Assembly (NCBI RefSeq): GCF_040409955.1
Contig: NZ_CP123384.1
Span: 1,532,001 to 1,596,000, forward strand
Length of the DNA stretch: 64,000 nucleotides
Direction: 5' to 3'
Source of the DNA: Salipiger sp. H15
Lineage (GTDB): Bacteria > Pseudomonadota > Alphaproteobacteria > Rhodobacterales > Rhodobacteraceae
Position 1 is the stretch's first letter. Each line of letters begins with the position of its first letter. Below the pieces are notes generated by a model. It had not been told where the DNA came from and searched no databases. It saw nothing but the letters and a program-made list of their open reading frames with translations. This document shows, one piece after another, positions 9,056 to 17,156 of the stretch. The translations under genes were made by a program, and so were the position numbers.

Positions 9056-9176
9056 AGCATTACTCCCATCCGCGACGCGGATTTATTGATTTGAAGGCCT
9101 GCGACTCTTATGCTGCGCTGCGTCAAGATGGGCAAGCAGACCCGTCCGTTTCCGCCAGTACCGGAGCAGTGTTGCC

Positions 9177-10007
9177 ATGTTTCAGACCACGAAGCCGCGC
9201 TCTCGGCTGGGTTCCTTCCTCTACATCTGCGAGTTGATCTACCACAATTCGGTACGTGCGGTCCGCAAGAGCCACGGCAACGCGTTCATGGCGATCTTCA
9301 TGAACATGCTGCAGACCATCATCTTCGTGCTGGCCTTCTACTTCATGTTCCACGTCCTCGGGATGCGGGGCACGGCGATCCGCGGCGACTTCATGATCTA
9401 CATCATGACCGGGGTCTTCCTCTACATGACCCATTCGAAGACGCTGGGGGCGGTCGCGGGCTCAGAGGGCCCGGCGAGCCCGATGATGCAGCACGCGCCG
9501 ATGAACACCGCGATCGCCATCGCCTCGGCCATGCTCTCGACGCTCTACGTGCAGGTGCTGTCGCTCTTCGCGATCCTCTTCGTCTACGACGTGGCCTTCA
9601 ATCCCTTCGTCATGTCCGAGATCCACGATCCCATCGGCGCGCTGGCGATGCTGATGCTGTCGTGGTTCTCGGGGGCGGCGATCGGCATGGTCTTCCTCGC
9701 CGCCAAGCCATGGTTCCCGACGCCGGTGTCGATCCTCACGACGATCTACCAGCGCGCCAACATGATCGCCTCGGGCAAGATGTTCGTGGCCAACTCGCTG
9801 ACCCCGGGGATGCTGGCGATCTTCGACTGGAACCCGCTCTTCCACACCATCGACCAGAGCCGGGGCTACGCCTTCGCCAACTACTTCCCGCGCAATTCGA
9901 GCTGGGAATACGCGCTCTGGGTCTCGATCGTGCTGCTGATGATCGGGCTGATGGGCGAGTTCTACACCCGCAAGCACGCCTCGGCCTCCTGGTCGGCGCG
10001 GCGCTGA
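9177..10007 (+). CDS. ABC-2 type polysaccharide export permease (KpsM-like)
   Basis: This 276-residue membrane protein has about six hydrophobic spans: FMAIFMNMLQTIIFVLAFYF, a FMIYIMTGVFLYM segment, LYVQVLSLFAILFVYDVAF, LAMLMLSWFSGAAIGMVFL and a C-terminal ALWVSIVLLMIGLMG. The FNPLFHTIDQSR-type motif (here WNPLFHTIDQSRGYAF) near the end is typical of capsule and O-antigen export permeases. It is transcribed divergently from cysQ with 121 bp between. No partner ATPase is in the window, so the KpsT-like subunit must be encoded elsewhere. The inferred job is exporting the polysaccharide built by the glycosyltransferases at 1-8250. Confidence 0.82.
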   Translation: MFQTTKPRSRLGSFLYICELIYHNSVRAVRKSHGNAFMAIFMNMLQTIIFVLAFYFMFHVLGMRGTAIRGDFMIYIMTGVFLYMTHSKTLGAVAGSEGPASPMMQHAPMNTAIAIASAMLSTLYVQVLSLFAILFVYDVAFNPFVMSEIHDPIGALAMLMLSWFSGAAIGMVFLAAKPWFPTPVSILTTIYQRANMIASGKMFVANSLTPGMLAIFDWNPLFHTIDQSRGYAFANYFPRNSSWEYALWVSIVLLMIGLMGEFYTRKHASASWSARR

Positions 10008-10090
10008 TCCGGAGGCGCGTGGCTGCCCGGGCTGGACCGGGGGCACCCGTCTCGCCCATGATGCGGAGGAGACGCCCGGAGGAGAGCCTG

Positions 10091-10696
10091 ATGCGACACG
10101 CCCTTGCCCTGATCGCCCTTCTGCCCGCCGGTGGCGCAGCGGCGCAGGACCTGCCCGCGCTCCATGCCGTGACCGGGGTCGCGGCGGATGACGTGCTGAA
10201 CGTGCGTGCCGCGCCAGATGCCGGGGCCGAGATTCTCGGCGCGCTTGCCCCCTCGGCGCGGGACATCGAGGTCACCGCGCGCGACGCGGCGGGCGGCTGG
10301 GGCCGGATCGTCACGGAGGAGGGGGTGGGGTGGGTCTCGATGGCCTTTCTTGCGCCCGAGGAGAACGGCAGCCTGCCCGGCGTGGCGGGGCTGCACTGCT
10401 TCGGCACCGAACCCTTCTGGGGCTACGAGGTGAGGCAGAACGGTGCCGCGTCCTGGTCGACGCCCGAGGGGGAGGCGGAGAGCCTGAGCGCGGGCCCCTT
10501 CGACACGGCGCGCGGCATGTACGCGCCCTTTTCCTCGGTCGCAGTAGCCGAGGGGCTGCAGGCGGTGCTCGTCGCGAGCCCCGACTCGCAGTGCAGCGAC
10601 GGCATGTCGGACCGGCTCTACGGGCTTTCGGCCACGCTGGTGCTGACCGACCGGATCAGCGGCACTTACGGCGGCTGCTGCGCGCTGCTGCCCTGA
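10091..10696 (+). CDS. Secreted SH3-domain protein of unknown function
   Basis: This 201-residue protein has a cleavable signal peptide (MRHALALIALLPAGGAAAQ). An SH3b-like domain follows at about residues 30-95 (DDVLNVRAAPDAGAEILGAL ... GWGRIVTEEGVGWVSMAFL), a fold often found in envelope or periplasmic proteins. The remainder (LHCFGTEPFWGYEV ... YGGCCALLP) contains several cysteines and resembles a C-terminal region found after SH3 domains in Rhodobacteraceae. The chosen ATG has GGAGGAGAG 5 nt upstream; the longer open frame before it lacks coding character. It is convergent with the AlkB gene, with 3 bp between. No function can be assigned beyond a probable periplasmic location. Confidence 0.75.
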   Translation: MRHALALIALLPAGGAAAQDLPALHAVTGVAADDVLNVRAAPDAGAEILGALAPSARDIEVTARDAAGGWGRIVTEEGVGWVSMAFLAPEENGSLPGVAGLHCFGTEPFWGYEVRQNGAASWSTPEGEAESLSAGPFDTARGMYAPFSSVAVAEGLQAVLVASPDSQCSDGMSDRLYGLSATLVLTDRISGTYGGCCALLP

Positions 10697-10699
10697 GGC

Positions 10700-11305
10700 T
10701 CAGGTGACCACGCGCAGGGTGAGATTGATCCGCCCGCCTTGCGGCAGCAGCGTCGACGAGCCGAAGCGGATGCGGTCGACCCCATGATGCTTGAGCCGCG
10801 CCTCGCCGCCCATCACCACCACGTCGCCCGACTTCAGCCAGACCGACTCGGTCCCGCCGCCGCGCGCCGCGTTGCCCATCCGGAAGAGCCCGTCGTCCCC
10901 GAGCGACACCGAGACCACCGGGCAGGAGAAATCCGCCTCGTCCTTGTCCTGGTGCAGCCCCATGCGGGCGCCCTCGCCATACCAGTTGATCAGGCAGCAT
11001 TCGGGTGCGCGGGCGCAATCGCTCACCGCGTCCCAGATCGACAGCACCTCGGCCGGGATCGGCGGCCAGTCCATCCCTGCCGGGTGGCGCGGCTCGTAGC
11101 GGTAGCCCCTGCGGTCGGTGACCCAGCCGAAACGCCCGGCCGCGCTCATCCGGACCGACATCGCCTGGCCGCGCGGCGTGACAGGCTGGTAGAGCGGTGC
11201 GACGCGCAGCAGGCCGCGCAGCACCTCGACCAGCGCCTCCTGCGCGGGGCGGTCGAGAAGGCCCGGAAACAGCCGGAATCCGCGAATCTCGAGAGGGGAG
11301 GACAT
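10700..11305 (-). CDS. alkB: AlkB-type 2-oxoglutarate/Fe(II) dioxygenase
   Basis: This 201-residue protein belongs to the AlkB family, which removes alkyl groups from 1-methyladenine and 3-methylcytosine in nucleic acids. The iron ligands are visible: HQDKDE (H-x-D) near residue 130, and the later His in LKHHGVDR. The 2-oxoglutarate-binding arginine is in RINLTLRV at the C-terminus. NWYGEGARMGLHQDKDE is the usual context. The start at 11305 has AGAAGG just upstream; an in-frame ATG at 11323 would add six residues. It is divergent from dnaK, 222 bp apart. Confidence 0.9.
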   Translation of the reverse strand: MSSPLEIRGFRLFPGLLDRPAQEALVEVLRGLLRVAPLYQPVTPRGQAMSVRMSAAGRFGWVTDRRGYRYEPRHPAGMDWPPIPAEVLSIWDAVSDCARAPECCLINWYGEGARMGLHQDKDEADFSCPVVSVSLGDDGLFRMGNAARGGGTESVWLKSGDVVVMGGEARLKHHGVDRIRFGSSTLLPQGGRINLTLRVVT

Positions 11306-11381
11306 GGCCTTCTTCTCGGGCATTCCGTCACGGCGTGCAAAGAATTTCCCGCCAAATGCAGGCAAAGCCCCGCCAAGGCCG

Positions 11382-11410
11382 CTTGCAGGGCCGAAACCCC
11401 CTCCTTATAT
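11382..11410 (+). promoter_or_regulatory. RpoH (sigma-32) heat-shock promoter of dnaK
   Basis: CTTG at 11382-11385, an 18-bp spacer, then CTTATAT at 11404-11410. This matches the alphaproteobacterial heat-shock consensus CTTG-N17/18-CYTATNT at every fixed position. Transcription would start near 11417 and leave a leader of about 110 nt before dnaK. Placement and match are convincing, but it was found by eye only. Confidence 0.75.
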
Positions 11411-11526
11411 ACCCTTCGAACGCCGCGAGGCCCCCGCCGGACGGCTTCTGAAACAAGCGGGGCTGGATGCCGTAACGGGTCCGTATGCCTCGCGTCATCG
11501 CCTTGAATTGGAAAAGGGATCGAATC

Positions 11527-13458
11527 ATGGGCAAAGTGATCGGTATCGACCTCGGCACCACGAACTCCTGCGTCGCCATCATGGACGGCAGCCAGGCCCG
11601 CGTGATTGAAAACGCCGAAGGCGCACGTACCACCCCGTCGATCGTCGCCTTCACCGACGACGAACGCCTCGTCGGCCAGCCCGCCAAGCGGCAGGCCGTG
11701 ACCAACCCGGAAGCCACCATCTTCGCCGTGAAGCGTCTGATTGGCCGCCGCACCACCGATGCGGAAGTGACCAAGGACCAGAACATCGTCCCCTACAAGA
11801 TCGTGGACGGCGGCAATGGCGATGCCTGGGTTGAAGCAAAGGGCGACAAGTACTCCCCGTCGCAGATTTCCGCCTTCATCCTCGGGAAGATGAAGGAAAC
11901 CGCCGAGAGCTACCTCGGCGAAGAAGTGACCCAGGCCGTCATCACGGTTCCGGCCTACTTCAACGACGCCCAGCGTCAGGCCACCAAGGACGCCGGCAAG
12001 ATCGCCGGCCTCGAAGTGCTGCGCATCATCAACGAGCCGACCGCGGCTGCGCTGGCCTACGGCCTCGACAAGAAAGAATCGAAGACCATCGCCGTCTATG
12101 ACCTCGGCGGCGGCACCTTCGACGTGACCATCCTCGAGATCGACGACGGTCTCTTCGAAGTGAAATCCACCAACGGCGACACGTTCCTCGGCGGTGAAGA
12201 CTTCGACATGCGGATCGTCAACTACCTCGCGGACGAGTTCCGGAAGGAGCACTCGGTCGACCTGACCAAGGACAAGATGGCCCTGCAGCGTCTCAAGGAA
12301 GCTGCCGAGAAGGCCAAGATCGAGCTGTCGAGCTCGAGCCAGACCGAGATCAACCAGCCGTTCATCTCGATGGGCTCGAACGGCCAGCCGCTGCACATGG
12401 TCATGAAGCTGACCCGCGCCAAGCTGGAAAGCCTCGTCGGCGACCTGATCAAGGCCTCGCTGAAGCCCTGCGCGGCCGCGCTCAAGGACGCCGGCATCTC
12501 GAAGGAAGAGATCGACGAGGTCGTGCTCGTCGGTGGTCAGACCCGCATGCCGAAGGTCATCGAAGAGGTGACCAAGTTCTTCGGCAAGGAGCCGCACAAG
12601 GGCGTGAACCCGGATGAAGTGGTCGCCATGGGCGCCGCCATCCAGGCCGGCGTTCTGCAGGGCGACGTGAAGGACGTGGTCCTTCTCGACGTGACCCCGC
12701 TGTCGCTGGGCATCGAGACGCTGGGTGGCGTGTTCACCCGCCTGATCGACCGCAACACCACGATCCCGACCAAGAAGTCGCAGATCTTCTCCACCGCCGA
12801 GGACCACCAGTCGGCCGTGACGATCCGCGTCTTCCAGGGTGAGCGCGAGATGGCTGCCGACAACAAGCTGCTCGGCCAGTTCAACCTCGAGAACATCCCG
12901 CCGGCACCGCGCGGCATGCCGCAGATCGAGGTGACCTTCGACATCGACGCCAACGGCATCGTCTCCGTGTCGGCCAAGGACAAGGGCACCGGCAAGGAGC
13001 AGAAGATCACCATCCAGGCGTCCGGCGGTCTCACCGACGAGGACATCGAGCGCATGGTCAAGGACGCCGAGGAGAACGCCGAGGCGGACCACAAGCGCAA
13101 GGAACTCGTCGAGGCCCGCAACCAGGCCGAGAGCCTCATCCACTCGACCGAGAAGTCGATCGAGGAGCATGGCGACAAGGTCGACCCGTCGACCATCGAA
13201 GCCATCGAGCTGGCAATCGCCGCGCTCAAGGATGACCTCGAGAAGACCGACGTGTCGGGCGAGAAGATCAAGGCCGGCATCCAGAACGTGACCGAAGCGG
13301 CCATGCGTCTGGGCGAGGCGATCTACCGTGCGCAGGCGGACGAGGGCGACTCGTCCTCCGAGGCCGAGGATCCCGAAGCGGCCAAGGCCGGCCCGTCGGA
13401 TGACGACAACATCGTGGACGCGGATTTCGAAGACCTCGATGACCGCAAGCGCAGCTAA
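11527..13458 (+). CDS. dnaK: Molecular chaperone DnaK (Hsp70)
   Basis: This 643-residue Hsp70 starts [15 protein letters not shown], the phosphate-1 loop of the ATPase domain. Other signatures are [17 protein letters not shown] (about 195) and [12 protein letters not shown] (about 335); the substrate-binding domain follows ([16 protein letters not shown]) and then a helical lid with an acidic tail ending EDLDDRKRS. It is a cytosolic ATP-driven chaperone partnered by DnaJ downstream and GrpE (not in the window). The ATG at 11527 gives the conventional N-terminus; the frame is open 14 codons further up. A heat-shock promoter lies upstream and a strong intercistronic hairpin follows the stop. 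Confidence 0.98.
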   Translation: MGKVIGIDLGTTNSCVAIMDGSQARVIENAEGARTTPSIVAFTDDERLVGQPAKRQAVTNPEATIFAVKRLIGRRTTDAEVTKDQNIVPYKIVDGGNGDAWVEAKGDKYSPSQISAFILGKMKETAESYLGEEVTQAVITVPAYFNDAQRQATKDAGKIAGLEVLRIINEPTAAALAYGLDKKESKTIAVYDLGGGTFDVTILEIDDGLFEVKSTNGDTFLGGEDFDMRIVNYLADEFRKEHSVDLTKDKMALQRLKEAAEKAKIELSSSSQTEINQPFISMGSNGQPLHMVMKLTRAKLESLVGDLIKASLKPCAAALKDAGISKEEIDEVVLVGGQTRMPKVIEEVTKFFGKEPHKGVNPDEVVAMGAAIQAGVLQGDVKDVVLLDVTPLSLGIETLGGVFTRLIDRNTTIPTKKSQIFSTAEDHQSAVTIRVFQGEREMAADNKLLGQFNLENIPPAPRGMPQIEVTFDIDANGIVSVSAKDKGTGKEQKITIQASGGLTDEDIERMVKDAEENAEADHKRKELVEARNQAESLIHSTEKSIEEHGDKVDPSTIEAIELAIAALKDDLEKTDVSGEKIKAGIQNVTEAAMRLGEAIYRAQADEGDSSSEAEDPEAAKAGPSDDDNIVDADFEDLDDRKRS

Positions 13459-13478
13459 GCCATAGCGGAACCAGACGG

Positions 13479-13509
13479 GGGCCGGTCCGGATGCCGGACC
13501 GGCCCTTTT
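13479..13509 (+). terminator. Intrinsic terminator/attenuator between dnaK and dnaJ
   Basis: A perfect 12-bp inverted repeat, GGGCCGGTCCGG (13479-13490) and CCGGACCGGCCC (13494-13505), encloses a 3-nt loop and is followed by TTTTC. It should stop part of the dnaK transcripts and lower dnaJ expression relative to dnaK. Confidence 0.8.
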
Positions 13510-13534
13510 CTGTTCCGGGCCAAGGAGGGCATGT

Positions 13535-14686
13535 ATGTCCAAGCGTGACTATTACGAGCTGCTCGGCGTCGCCAAAGGGGCCTCCGCGGACGAGATCAAG
13601 AAGGGCTATCGCAAGAAGGCGAAGGAACTTCACCCCGACCGGAACGCGGACAACCCTGATGCGGAAGCTCAGTTCAAGGAAATCAACGAAGCCTACGAGG
13701 TCCTGAAGGACGCCGACAAGAAGGCGGCCTACGACCGCTATGGCCATGCCGCCTTCGAGAACGGCATGGGTGGCGGCGGACGTCCCGGCGGCGGCTTCGG
13801 CCAGCAGGGCGACTTCGCCTCGGCCTTCTCCGACGTGTTCGACGATCTCTTCGGCGACTTCATGGGCGGCGGCCGCGGTGGCGGTGGGCGCCAGCGTGCC
13901 GCGCGTGGTGCGGACCTGCGCTACAACCTGCGCGTGACCCTCGAGGACGCGTTCGGCGGGCTGCAGAAGACCATCAGCGTGCCGACCTCGGTGCAATGCG
14001 GCGAGTGCCACGGCTCGGGTGCCGAAGGTGGCGCCGAGCCGGTCACCTGCCCGACCTGCTCGGGCATGGGCAAGGTGCGCGCGACGCAGGGCTTCTTCAC
14101 CGTGGAGAGGACCTGCCCGACCTGTTCGGGCCTCGGCCAGATCATCAAGAACCCCTGTGCCTCCTGCGGTGGCCAGGGCCGCGTGCACAAGGAGCGGGCG
14201 CTGTCGGTGAACATCCCGGCGGGGGTCGAGACCGGCACCCGCATCCGTCTGGCCGGTGAAGGCGAGGCGGGGATGCGCGGCGGGCCTCCGGGCGATCTCT
14301 ACATCTTCATCGAGGTGAAGAAGCACGGGATCTTCGAGCGCGAGGGCACCGAGTTGCATTGCCGCGTGCCGGTGTCGATGACCACGGCCGCGCTTGGCGG
14401 CGACATCGAGGTGCCGACGATCGACGGCGGCCGCAGCCGGGTGAAGATCCCCGCGGGCAGCCAGTCCGGCCGGCAGATGCGCCTGCGCGGCAAGGGCATG
14501 CCGGCGCTGCGCGGCGGCGTCGCCGGTGACATGTTCATCGAGCTGGCGGTCGAGACCCCGGTCAACCTCACCGCACGCCAGCGCGAGCTGCTGCGCGAGT
14601 TCGAGGACCAGTCCGAGGACAACAACCCGGAATCGAAGAGCTTCTTCTCTTCGGTCAAGGGCTTCTGGGATTCGATGAAGGGCTGA
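13535..14686 (+). CDS. dnaJ: Molecular chaperone DnaJ (Hsp40)
   Basis: This 383-residue type I DnaJ has a J domain at residues 1-70 with the HPD motif in [10 protein letters not shown] Gly/Phe-rich linker ([14 protein letters not shown]) follows. A zinc domain has four CxxCxGxG repeats ([32 protein letters not shown]), and then come the C-terminal substrate domains. It stimulates DnaK ATPase and delivers clients. AAGGAGGGC lies before two nearby ATGs; the second, at 13535, is in frame and gives the usual [12 protein letters not shown] start. A terminator follows the stop. Confidence 0.98.
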   Translation: MSKRDYYELLGVAKGASADEIKKGYRKKAKELHPDRNADNPDAEAQFKEINEAYEVLKDADKKAAYDRYGHAAFENGMGGGGRPGGGFGQQGDFASAFSDVFDDLFGDFMGGGRGGGGRQRAARGADLRYNLRVTLEDAFGGLQKTISVPTSVQCGECHGSGAEGGAEPVTCPTCSGMGKVRATQGFFTVERTCPTCSGLGQIIKNPCASCGGQGRVHKERALSVNIPAGVETGTRIRLAGEGEAGMRGGPPGDLYIFIEVKKHGIFEREGTELHCRVPVSMTTAALGGDIEVPTIDGGRSRVKIPAGSQSGRQMRLRGKGMPALRGGVAGDMFIELAVETPVNLTARQRELLREFEDQSEDNNPESKSFFSSVKGFWDSMKG

Positions 14687-14709
14687 GAGGCCCTCGTCAC
14701 CCAAGATGG

Positions 14710-14737
14710 ACGGCGCGGGACCTCCCGCGCCGTTTTT
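14710..14737 (+). terminator. Intrinsic terminator of dnaJ
   Basis: ACGGCGCGGG (14710-14719), loop ACCT, CCCGCGCCGT (14724-14733), then a T-run, 24 bp after the dnaJ stop. Confidence 0.88.
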
Positions 14738-14802
14738 CTTTCGGCTGCGGCGGCCCGGTCTTGTTAAGCCTTCGCTAACCATGCCGGGCGCAGTCTGCCC
14801 GG

Positions 14803-15564
14803 ATGACCCGCCCGCGCCATTTCTCCGACAGCCAGCCCTCGCTCTTTGCCGGCGACGAGGTGCCGTTGCGCCCCGAGGAGGGCCGGGACCTGCCCTCCTA
14901 TATCCGTGACCACCGGCGGCGGCTCCGTGACCGCTTTCTGGCCGGCGGTGCCGAGGCGGTGCCGGATTACGAACTGCTGGAGCTGGTGCTCTTCCGGGCG
15001 ATCCCGCGGCAGGACGTGAAGCCGCTCGCCCGCCGCCTTCTCGAACACTTCGGCGACTTCAACGCCGTGGTCTCGGCCCCCACGCCGCGGCTGCGCGACG
15101 TGGACGGGGTGGGCGAGGCGGTGGTGACCGAGCTCAAGATCGTCGAGGCGGCGGCGCACCGGCTCGCCCGCAGCCGGGTGCTGCAGCGGCAGGTGGTCAG
15201 CTCGTGGGAGGCGCTGCTCGCCTATTGCCAGACCGCCATGGCGCACCAGCAGACCGAGCAGTTCCGCGTCCTCTTCCTCGACCGCAAGAACGTGCTGATC
15301 GCCGACGAGGCGCAGGCGCGGGGCACGGTCGATCACGTGCCGGTCTACCCGCGCGAGGTGGTGAAGCGCGCGCTCGAGCTGAATGCCAGCGCGCTAATCC
15401 TCGTGCACAACCACCCCTCGGGCGATCCCACCCCCAGCGGCGCCGACATCGAGATGACCGCGCAGATACAGGCGGCGGCCGAGGTGCTGGGCATCACCCT
15501 GCACGACCACCTGGTGATCGGCCGCTCACGCGAGCTGAGCTTCCGGGCCGAGGGGCTGCTCTAG
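14803..15564 (+). CDS. radC: RadC-family JAB/MPN protein
   Basis: This 253-residue protein has a helix-hairpin-helix-like N-terminal part (PDYELLELVLFRAIPRQDVKPLA ... LRDVDGVGEAVV) and a C-terminal JAB1/MPN metallo-domain with the JAMM-like HNHPSGDPTPSGAD signature near residue 205. Its historical link with DNA repair is uncertain and the biochemical role is not settled. Its stop codon shares the palindrome CTAG with the stop of the convergent gene downstream, so the two reading frames overlap by 4 bp. Confidence 0.92.
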   Translation: MTRPRHFSDSQPSLFAGDEVPLRPEEGRDLPSYIRDHRRRLRDRFLAGGAEAVPDYELLELVLFRAIPRQDVKPLARRLLEHFGDFNAVVSAPTPRLRDVDGVGEAVVTELKIVEAAAHRLARSRVLQRQVVSSWEALLAYCQTAMAHQQTEQFRVLFLDRKNVLIADEAQARGTVDHVPVYPREVVKRALELNASALILVHNHPSGDPTPSGADIEMTAQIQAAAEVLGITLHDHLVIGRSRELSFRAEGLL

Positions 15565-17135
15565 CGCAGCCAGACCTCGACGCGCCGGTTGACCTCCCGG
15601 CCCCAGACGGTCTCGTCGCAGGCCATGGGCATGGCCTCGCCGAAGGCGTCGGTCTCGAGCGTGATGCCGGCAAGATCGGCGGTCTCGGCGGCGGCGATCA
15701 CCGCGTCCCGGACCGCGCCGGCGCGCTCGGCCGAGATCATCAGGTTGGCCTCGCTCGGCCCTTCGCCGTCGGAGAAGCCGATGAAGACCAACGTGCGCCC
15801 GTCGAACTCGCCCAGCTCGAGCGACCGCGCGAGCTGCTGCACGTTCGACCGGGACCGGGCGTCGAGCCCCGAGGAGCCAGGCTCGAAGCGGAAGGAGGTG
15901 GTCAGCCGGCGCATCGGGGCAAGCGTGGCGACGAGCCGCTTCAGCTCGGCAAGGCCCGCCTCGCCCTCGGCGATGCTGATCGCATTGGCGAGCCGGTCGC
16001 CCTGTTCGTCGAGCGCCAGCTCCTCGGGGGTCTGGTCGACGAACCCGGCGCGCCGGATGACGATCTGCGCTGGCTCGGAGCGGGTGAACTCGAGGAACTC
16101 GCGCGCCAGCTTTGGCAGCCGCCGTGCGGGCATGTAGACGAAGACCGGCATGGTCAGCGGGTAGTCCTCGGTCTTGATCGCCTGCCGCGTGCCGCTGAGG
16201 TGGAAGCCGCAGCTGCCGGTCAGCACCACCGGCCGCGCATTGCCGACCTCGGCCGCGCTGACGAAGCCGAGCCCGAACGGATCGCCCGCGACGGCGGAGG
16301 CGAGCGCCGCGGCGCTGGCGTGGCGCAGCGTGTCGGTACCGCGCAGGGAAAGGGCGGGGGGCTGCAGCAGCTGGTCCTCGAGCGCCTGCACCAGCCCCGA
16401 GCCCTCGGGCGGGAGGTGCAGCACGATGGGCGCGTCCGGCCCGCCAAGGTCCTGCCAGCTGTCGATCCGGCCCGAGAGCACGCCCGCGAGATCGGACATC
16501 GAGACCGAGGTGACCGGGTTCTCCGGCGCCACGACCGGGATCAGCGCGTCGAGCGCCAGCACGCGGCTGCGGTTCGGCTGGCCGAGATCGCCCAGCCCCG
16601 CCTGTCGCGCAAGGTCGAGCTCCGCGGGCCGCACCTCGCGCAACGCCACGACGATGTCCGCCTCGTCGGCGAGAAGGTCGGCAAATCCCTCGTCGGTTGT
16701 CGAGGGCGCGATGTCGAAGCGGCCGATCACCCGCCCGCCGTCGCCGAGGGTGATCCGCGTGCCGCCCTCGGCGAGCGTGCTGCGCTCCGCGCTGTACTCG
16801 TTGCGCTGCGCAAAGCTCTCGATCAGCGCGGGCATTAGCAGATCGCCCATGGTTGCCGCACCCGAGATGCGCAGCTCGGCGACGAAATCGGTGAGGGAGG
16901 GGCAGCCGACGCCCTCGCAAACTACGCCGGAGCTGTCGACCGTCAGATCGCCGTAGCGCGTGTCGATGCGGTAGAACTCGCCGTCGAAGCCCAGCATCGT
17001 GCCGCTGAGCTCGATGCCGCCATCGCGCGAGCGCAGGATGACGTCCTGCGCCTCGGCCATCGTCGGAAGAAGGAGGCCGGAAAGGGCGCCCGGAATGAAA
17101 AGTGCGGCGAGGATCGCCGCACGGACCTGTCGCAT
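15561..17135 (-). CDS. Periplasmic substrate-binding domain fused to OmpA peptidoglycan-binding domain
   Basis: This 524-residue protein begins with a signal peptide (AAILAALFIPGALSGLLLPTMAEA). Residues about 90-360 look like a PstS-type phosphate-binding fold (SGAATMGDLLMPALIESFA, VVALREVRP, IPVVAPENPVTSVSMSDLAGVLSG, W-x-D-LGGPDAPIVLHLPPEGSG). Residues about 400-524 are an OmpA-C domain ending FGEAMPMACDETVWGREVNRRVEVWL, which binds peptidoglycan. It is therefore probably a periplasmic protein anchored to the cell wall. No phosphate transporter genes are adjacent. The ligand is unknown. It lies 21 bp downstream of an unknown secreted-protein gene on the same strand. Confidence 0.8.
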   Translation of the reverse strand: MRQVRAAILAALFIPGALSGLLLPTMAEAQDVILRSRDGGIELSGTMLGFDGEFYRIDTRYGDLTVDSSGVVCEGVGCPSLTDFVAELRISGAATMGDLLMPALIESFAQRNEYSAERSTLAEGGTRITLGDGGRVIGRFDIAPSTTDEGFADLLADEADIVVALREVRPAELDLARQAGLGDLGQPNRSRVLALDALIPVVAPENPVTSVSMSDLAGVLSGRIDSWQDLGGPDAPIVLHLPPEGSGLVQALEDQLLQPPALSLRGTDTLRHASAAALASAVAGDPFGLGFVSAAEVGNARPVVLTGSCGFHLSGTRQAIKTEDYPLTMPVFVYMPARRLPKLAREFLEFTRSEPAQIVIRRAGFVDQTPEELALDEQGDRLANAISIAEGEAGLAELKRLVATLAPMRRLTTSFRFEPGSSGLDARSRSNVQQLARSLELGEFDGRTLVFIGFSDGEGPSEANLMISAERAGAVRDAVIAAAETADLAGITLETDAFGEAMPMACDETVWGREVNRRVEVWLR

Positions 17136-17156
17136 CGGGGCCTCTTGACCGCTCGT

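Noticed and set aside
11146..13542. Minus-strand open frame of 798 codons opposite dnaK
   Set aside because: Shadow of dnaK; only the unrelated AlkB gene on that strand is real, and it lies in another frame.
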